Source: Sweltsa coloradensis
Lineage: Eukaryota; Arthropoda; Insecta; Plecoptera; Chloroperlidae
Assembly (NCBI GenBank): GCA_024449915.1
Contig: JAMZAV010000644.1
Location: 1-64,000, forward strand
Direction: 5' to 3'
DNA: 64,000 nt
The position numbers and the translations under genes are program-made. Below, piece by piece: positions 59,065 to 64,000 of the stretch. The notes below the pieces were generated by a model that did no database searches, was not told the origin of the DNA, and saw only the letters and a list, made by a program, of their open reading frames with translations. Numbering within the stretch: the stretch's first letter is position 1; every line of letters begins with the position of its first letter.

Positions 59065-59410
59065 CTTCATTGCAGTCGACACGTCTATTCAAGAATGAAG
59101 AAACTGAGCTGCGAAGACTCCATTCAAGTGTAGTCAACTTAGATTTTGGAATTTCTAATATAGGCCTATTACAATATCTTGTTTCTATAGCGCATGCTAT
59201 TGCCCACGTTGACCGTACGATAATATTATGTGCTTGACGAAGAAATCGGTTGATTTTATTGAAATAAACATTGCATGGCAATCACTATATCAATCAGTAA
59301 TATTTTTATACAGGAAACATCATCATGTAGGCCTCCTGTGTTTTACAAGTATTTACCTTGTTGATTAAGTTCGTAGTAACATTTTGGTTAATTGAATATT
59401 ATTTACCTAT
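59065..59410 (-). promoter_or_regulatory. GrD 5' exon and promoter block
   Basis: The 5' exon candidate ends CGACTGCAATGAAG|gtatgtt at 59065, aligned with the GrB 5' exon end (GACTGCAATAATACAG|gtatgtt). TATAAAAAT lies at 59310-59302 and 'ttgttgattaagttcgtagt' (59359-59378) corresponds to the conserved TTGATTAAG block. The exon may supply the GrD start codon (ATG AAG at 59070-59065). Confidence 0.55.
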
Positions 59411-59419
59411 GCAGTATAG

Positions 59420-60030
59420 AGTTGGCTGTACTTTCTCCAAACCGAAAATATAATTCGTCTAAACACATATTCTTCTAAGTAATGAACGGTGAACGACTAT
59501 TAGGCCTATTATTAAAACAAACACGTACACATGAGAGAAGTATAACTCATAACTAAAACATGCGATGTTCTAGTTTCAAAGGTTGGTTTCGTTTTCCACG
59601 CAGTCATTGGCGCCCATTAGGGGAGGGGGGGGGGGGGGCCATCCTGGAACACGAAACATGTTTTAAAACATTCTCTTTAAAACATTTTTGTGATGGTTAT
59701 AATATGCCCTTTAATGCATTCGTAATTTACCCTCTGGTTCAATATCTTACCAATGAGTTTAACGTAAAACGTAAATTTTATAGTTTCATTGCCGTAGAAT
59801 CCAACATCTAATTTGTAAAATTCACATTTCACAAACCATCAGTCTTTGAGAAAAATACTCTTCAAAGGTAAAAAACGGCCCTTTCAGTTCCATATTCTAA
59901 AACAAATTTGTTTCGCGAACGCTGCTCAGGGCGTCCGAGGTGGGGTAGTTTCACATTGTAGAGAAATATGCCCCCCCCCCCCCCCCCCCCCGGTTCCATA
60001 GTATAGTCACAATCACAGACAAGACGACTG
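59420..60030. other. unannotated stretch with G and C homopolymers
   Basis: G run at about 59622-59637 and C run at 59971-59992; otherwise nothing recognised. Confidence 0.35.
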
Positions 60031-60032
60031 AG

Positions 60033-60562
60033 TTAACCCTCTCAGTCATGGCGTCCATGATCATGGACATGAAATTCCGAATTTAAATCCGGGTAAATGA
60101 TAAGTTTTTCGGTTCGACCACATTTTTTTTTTTTTTTTTTTTTGGGGGGGGGGGGGGGGATTTTAAAAGAAATTTAAAAAATCCCCATTTCAATGGGATA
60201 AAATTGTACCTTTATTAGAGAAGATTGAAAATGTACATCTGCAAAAATTGCTAAAAATGGGAAAATTTTGGTTTTGCCCGGAAATGTAATATCATTGTAG
60301 TATTTCTGTTTTTTTTAGATAAGCAAAATCTAAAATATACAAAAAATTCAGAAAAAATCTTCTTTTAGAAATGCGCTTCAAATTTAAATTTGAACTTAAA
60401 TCGTAGCTTTAATTTCAAATCCAAAATTTGGCCCAAATTCCTTAAAAATGGTCCTAAAAAATATTGAAAAATATCAAAATAATAAAAAAAAATTAGAAAA
60501 ATGAATTGTTTGCTGAAAATGACTAAATTGGGACCAATTTAATTCGTGTCTGAGAGGGCTAA
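60033..60562. mobile_element. piggyBac-like MITE (TTAACCCTCTCAG ends)
   Basis: Starts TTAACCCTCTCAG and ends CTGAGAGGGCTAA, inverted ends of 13 bp with a TTAA (one side CTAA) as expected for piggyBac-type insertion. AT-rich interior with a T17/G16 homopolymer block; no coding sequence. Confidence 0.75.
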
Positions 60563-60589
60563 GCTAAGCTGTGCGTAAGGGAATATAAT

Positions 60590-60668
60590 ATTACTCCCTG
60601 AAAATTAATAGAGGACAACTCTGGCAGTCGTCGTCGGGGACCTCTCTCCTTTCCTTTGACGACCTTCC

Positions 60669-60702
<34 letters not shown>

Positions 60703-60825
60703 AGACCCCCCCCCTCCCCCTTTCCTCCCCTACCATTGGCTGGTTTTGACCTGCAAGGGTCATTCCTCCCTATATCCCCTAGGCTAGAGTGACGCATTAT
60801 GACCTAACTGTTGACGCGCCCTTAA
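60590..60825 (-). repeat. 'GTCAACC' dispersed repeat, copy 13 (minus)
   Basis: The only clearly minus-oriented copy. The plus strand shows 'ccctaggctagagtgacgca' and 'ttatgacctaactgttgacg'. It includes a (GAC)n tract at 60677-60702. Confidence 0.8.
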
Positions 60826-60984
60826 TCAAAATAAACTAAAACTAAATAATGACGCGCAAACCGGGTATAGATCATTTTGCTTCACCTTTAAATATATTGC
60901 AAGTCAATAAAATATGTAATTTGTTATGTAATTTAGTGACTTATTTTAGTTAATTTATGATTTAACTTTGAAACATATTTTTTT

Positions 60985-61600
60985 AGGGCAGGTCAACCGT
61001 TAGGTCATAATATACCAGGATGTGGGGAGGAAAGACCCGCCCTATACAGATCCAGCCATAGGCATGGTGGTAGAAAGAGGAGGTTTCTCACGCAGTTGTC
61101 GTCTTTTTGTCATCGTGCGTCTAGTCGCTCTCGTCGTCGGAAGGGATGGGGGGGGGGGGGAAGCGGGTCTCCAACAACGACTATCAAAGCTCGCCTCTAG
61201 TTTTGGGGAGTGAATTACCTCTATTACACTGCTGATGTTTGCGAGATTGACTTTGCCTCTTTTCTCCCCTTGTACAGTTGTTTGGTTGTACGATCGGCAG
61301 AGAAATACCCTGTACTACCCCGGGCCGAGACGGGGAGTTGATTTGATTTAAAATGCGCGTCAACCGTTAGGTCGTTATACGCCACTCTAACCTTAACCTA
61401 TGGGGAATGTGGGAATGACAAACCCGTGCTTGATAGAACAGAACAAGACACAGGCGGGAGGATTGTGGAGGTTCCTACGGAAAGCATAAATTGCTCCCGT
61501 ACTTGAGACATGTAGCTGACTAACTTTATGGCCTGATGGCCTGTTTTCTCGCCTTTTACCATCAGCATAGACGTGGTAATTTTTGCCTCCGTGCACCGTT
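60985..61600 (+). repeat. 'GTCAACC' dispersed repeats, copies 14 and 15 in tandem
   Basis: Copy 14 (about 60988-61345) starts 'ggtcaaccgttaggtcataa' and ends 'ctaccccgggccgagacggg'. Copy 15 starts at about 61357 with 'gcgtcaaccgttaggtcgtt' and is shortened internally. Confidence 0.8.
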
Positions 61601-62092
61601 TTGGCCGACTAGGTCCGCTGGGGGAAGGGCAGACTCGTGCTGTTCACAACCAGTAACATGTCATGTGTCATGTTCACGGCACCTCCACCATGAATGAAGG
61701 CTGGAACAAGCGAATAACAAAAACGATAAGCTTTGCTCTCTATTTTGGGTATACTCCTCCTGCCTGTGTCAGAACTAGCTTAGGCAAATATGTTGTAATA
61801 TAGTATTAGATGTAGCTTAGGCGCTTATTTTAGTACCCAAAATAGGAACTGAAGACATACAGACGCTGAGGAACACACACACATCTTATCGAAGATTCTA
61901 GCGGCTGTCATGATAATTTTAAAAACTTTCCCGCGCTGTGCTAGAGTCGCAGACGCCAAAGATCGTTACAAGGCGGTGCCTCTTAGCGCGTTTAGACATT
62001 TATTAGGGCTCACCGCCTGGGTAATCCATTGATTCCTTGATGATTCCTATCAAAATCCTAGCAAAGGCAGTGAACCCAAGGTCTTGGTAACC

Positions 62093-62192
62093 ATGGCAAC
62101 CAGAGTCGATAAGAAGTTTCCCCGGTTTATTGTCGGTAATCAACTCAAGGACCAAACAAAGTACAATGTTGAATATACAAATTTGCAGATAA
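62093..62192 (+). CDS. possible first coding exon of an unrecognised gene
   Basis: An ATG in good context (aaccATGG) opens MATRVDKKFPRFIVGNQLKD and continues to QTKYNVEYTNLQI, ending at a strong donor (A|gtaagg, phase 1). I do not recognise the family. It sits in a CpG-richer area 300 bp before the ZAD exon and could equally be chance. No second exon was found. Confidence 0.3.
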
Positions 62193-62489
62193 GTAAGGTA
62201 TTATCATTGACAATGGATGTTATAATTATATACATTTTTATATTAGATATTATCATTATTAGGCGTAGGTTCATGCTCAGGCAAACTATTAGAATATATT
62301 AATTGCTTGACATGGATTTGACTACATCCAGTTACATACTTTTGGACGGTGAGAACGCCACATTTCTAGGGCGGTGAGTCCCAGAAATTTTTAACACACG
62401 AACCTCCAAACGCGCTTCTCTATTAACGTAGTTAATAAGATCCAGGATCTCTAATCTAAGCGACATGTTTTCTTTATGTGGTTGAAGAA

Positions 62490-62681
62490 ATGGAAGAAAT
62501 GGCGGACTCTACCGCGAGTGGTCTCTCTGTCGTTGATTTACCTAATATGTTTCAACACATTGACTTATGCCGTCTTTGTTCTTCTTATGTTGGTCCAATG
62601 CTACCACTGTTTAATGACTCCTCATCCGATGGAAGTGTTCGTGGGCTCCTCAACAAGATACATTTTTGCACGGCCATTGAG
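62490..62681 (+). CDS. first exon of a ZAD zinc-finger protein (partial gene)
   Basis: 64 codons from ATG 62490 to the donor GAG|gtaagc at 62682 (phase 0). The peptide contains DLCRLCSSYVGPMLPLFND and later KIHFCTAIEV. This is the N-terminal half of the zinc-finger-associated domain (ZAD): a C-x2-C pair, a short hydrophobic stretch, and the 'i..c..iEV' end after which an intron commonly falls. The second C-x2-C of the ZAD and the DNA-binding fingers must be in exons beyond the window. ZAD proteins are homodimerising nuclear transcription factors, greatly expanded in insects. An ATG at 62476 in another frame is less likely. Confidence 0.8.
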
Positions 62682-62699
62682 GTAAGCTGTTTGGCTTTG

Positions 62700-62910
62700 T
62701 GTAGGCCTCCTAGGGCGTATTCCTAGGCCTAGCCTAGGGGGCCTCTAGTCCTATTTCGTTTACAAGGGTCTGGGTACTAGGCCTAGTCCTAGGTGCCTAG
62801 ACTAGGACTTGGTTCTACCTTTGCCTAGCCCTAGCCTGTCCCCAACTTCCTTGGGAGTGCCTGGCCCAGCCCTAGGGCCTAGGGCCTAGGCCCTAGGCCT
62901 ACCTGTAGCT
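62700..62910. repeat. CCTAGG-rich cryptic repeat
   Basis: Many CTAGGCCTAGG-type palindromic hexamers packed into about 200 bp within the first intron of the ZAD gene. Confidence 0.8.
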
Positions 62911-62917
62911 GTAAGAC

Positions 62918-62972
62918 ACCTTGCCGTTGTTGTTGTTGTTGTACACCTTGCCGTTGTTGTTGTTGTTGTTCT
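62918..62972. repeat. (GTT)n microsatellite, duplicated
   Basis: 'acaccttgccgttgttgttg' occurs twice in a row with GTT runs. Confidence 0.9.
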
Positions 62973-63129
62973 GCTGTTGACCATTCGGTCGGTGGCACAT
63001 TTGCATTAATAGGGCAATGGTCAAACTGATCTCCCACCAGAGCGCAGAACGATCAGGGTGTGACCGCAGTTGTCTTTACGTTGATAAAATAGGAATTTTT
63101 ACAACAATTTGGCGGCAGTGCATTATTTT

Positions 63130-63650
63130 GGGCCACGTCTATACGTCCGACGGGATGTCGGGCGTACAGCTGAGTTTGTGCTAGGCCTATACGTCCGACG
63201 GCGGACGGCCAAGGAGCGCATAACTTAAGGATTTCGGGTGAGCTCTTATCGATTATATCCTAGAACTGGCGCGGCCCTACTACAACTAGGCGGAAAGTTC
63301 GACTAAGCTAACGAAAGTACCATACACAGAGAACTTAATTACGTCCACAAGCTCGGCGGGCGTACAGCCTGTGGTTGCTTGCCCGTCCGACCCGTCGGAC
63401 GTATACACTCCGTTATTGTTGTGGTGGGTGCGCATAACTTAAGGATTTCGGGTGCGCTCTTATCGATTATATCCTAGAACTAGTGCGGCGTACTACAACT
63501 AGGCGGAAAGTTCGACTAACCTAACGAAAGTACACAGATAACTTAATTACGTCCACAAGCTCGGCGGGCGTACAGCCAGCCTGTGGTTGCTTGCCCGTCC
63601 GACCCGTCGGACGTATACACTCCGTTATTGTTGTGGTGGGTGACAGATTT
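63130..63650. repeat. tandem duplication, ~214-bp unit
   Basis: Units begin with 'gcgcataacttaaggatttc' at about 63217 and 63430. Each contains 'cttatcgattatatcctaga', 'actaggcggaaagttcgact', 'aagctcggcgggcgtacagc' and 'cgtccgacccgtcggacgta'. A partial earlier unit is at about 63138-63200. Located in the presumed first intron of the ZAD gene. Confidence 0.88.
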
Positions 63651-63699
63651 CCCACCAGAGTGCAGGACGATTGACGTTTGGCAGTGTTCTCCCCAGGCC

Positions 63700-64000
63700 C
63701 GGACCGCCGGGCAATTCCATGCCGCCCGGCATAAAATATTGAAAAAAAAATTTGATTTTGATTTTTTTTTTTTTTTTTACTAAACGATTTGCAAATTTAA
63801 TAAACTAACCGTCCACTAAACGTTTAAACGTCCCATCCCTAAACTGCAGCGCAGATTGTAGGTAAACAAAATTGTGGAGGCTAATCTCGCTGATCCTATA
63901 GAACCAGACAAGGAATGCATTTGAACGAAACACATAAGTTGGCAAAATGGCAATCATCGCTATAATCGTGAACATTCACTGCACACAAGGAGCACACACA
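63700..64000. other. unannotated right edge
   Basis: Includes a T run (63763-63778). No exon of the ZAD gene recognised. Confidence 0.3.

Noticed and set aside
58997..59281. 94-codon minus frame over the GrD 5' exon
   Set aside because: If spliced at 59065 this frame meets a stop at once in GrD exon 1, and the matching GrB exon has stops, so it is treated as untranslated.

Overview
The window looks like a stretch of arthropod, most probably insect, nuclear genome. It is AT-rich with GT-AG introns and many transposon remnants. It carries seven-transmembrane gustatory receptors (Gr) ending in the TYLVVLLQF signature, and it has a ZAD zinc-finger exon, a fold typical of insects. I cannot name the species. 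Interspersed repeats similar in style to those of hemimetabolous or basal insects hint at a non-holometabolous lineage, but that is only an impression.

The main content is a head-to-tail tandem array of four related Gr genes on the minus strand, called GrA to GrD here from left to right. Each is built from seven coding exons of nearly fixed length (about 223, 248, 258, 285, 66, 90 and 105 bp) with one phase-1 intron followed by phase-0 introns. Most have a candidate upstream untranslated exon with a TATA-like box. GrB (11692-32439, 424 aa), GrC (35155-40034, 424 aa) and GrD (44825-55564, 415 aa) are open from end to end. GrA (1646-5485) shows only exons 1-3 and carries frame damage; the rest lies off the left edge. 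Sequence signatures (YRALW..L, R.TGD..CY.YG, FG..EIGL, P.ISLGGY, TYLVVLLQF) resemble the carbon-dioxide receptor lineage (Gr21a/Gr63a, Gr1-Gr3). The array may therefore be an expanded CO2-receptor-like family.

A C2H2 zinc-finger gene (20985-22972, plus strand) is nested in the 12.4 kb fifth intron of GrB and shows a one-base frameshift. A ZAD-type first exon (62490-62681, plus) starts another zinc-finger gene that runs off the right edge, in a CpG-richer segment.

The remainder is mostly repeats. They include an antisense 5'-truncated LINE in GrD (about 51226-53580), several other LINE fragments, a hAT-like element with a transposase remnant (2693-3955), tRNA-derived SINEs, MITE families with inverted repeats, long fold-back palindromes (12030-12535, 20321-20625, 36686-36803, 57825-58250), and a dispersed family with about 16 copies. 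There are also microsatellites and two unusual minisatellites whose units are copies of Gr exon borders: the exon 4 splice acceptor, and the last codons plus stop of exon 7.
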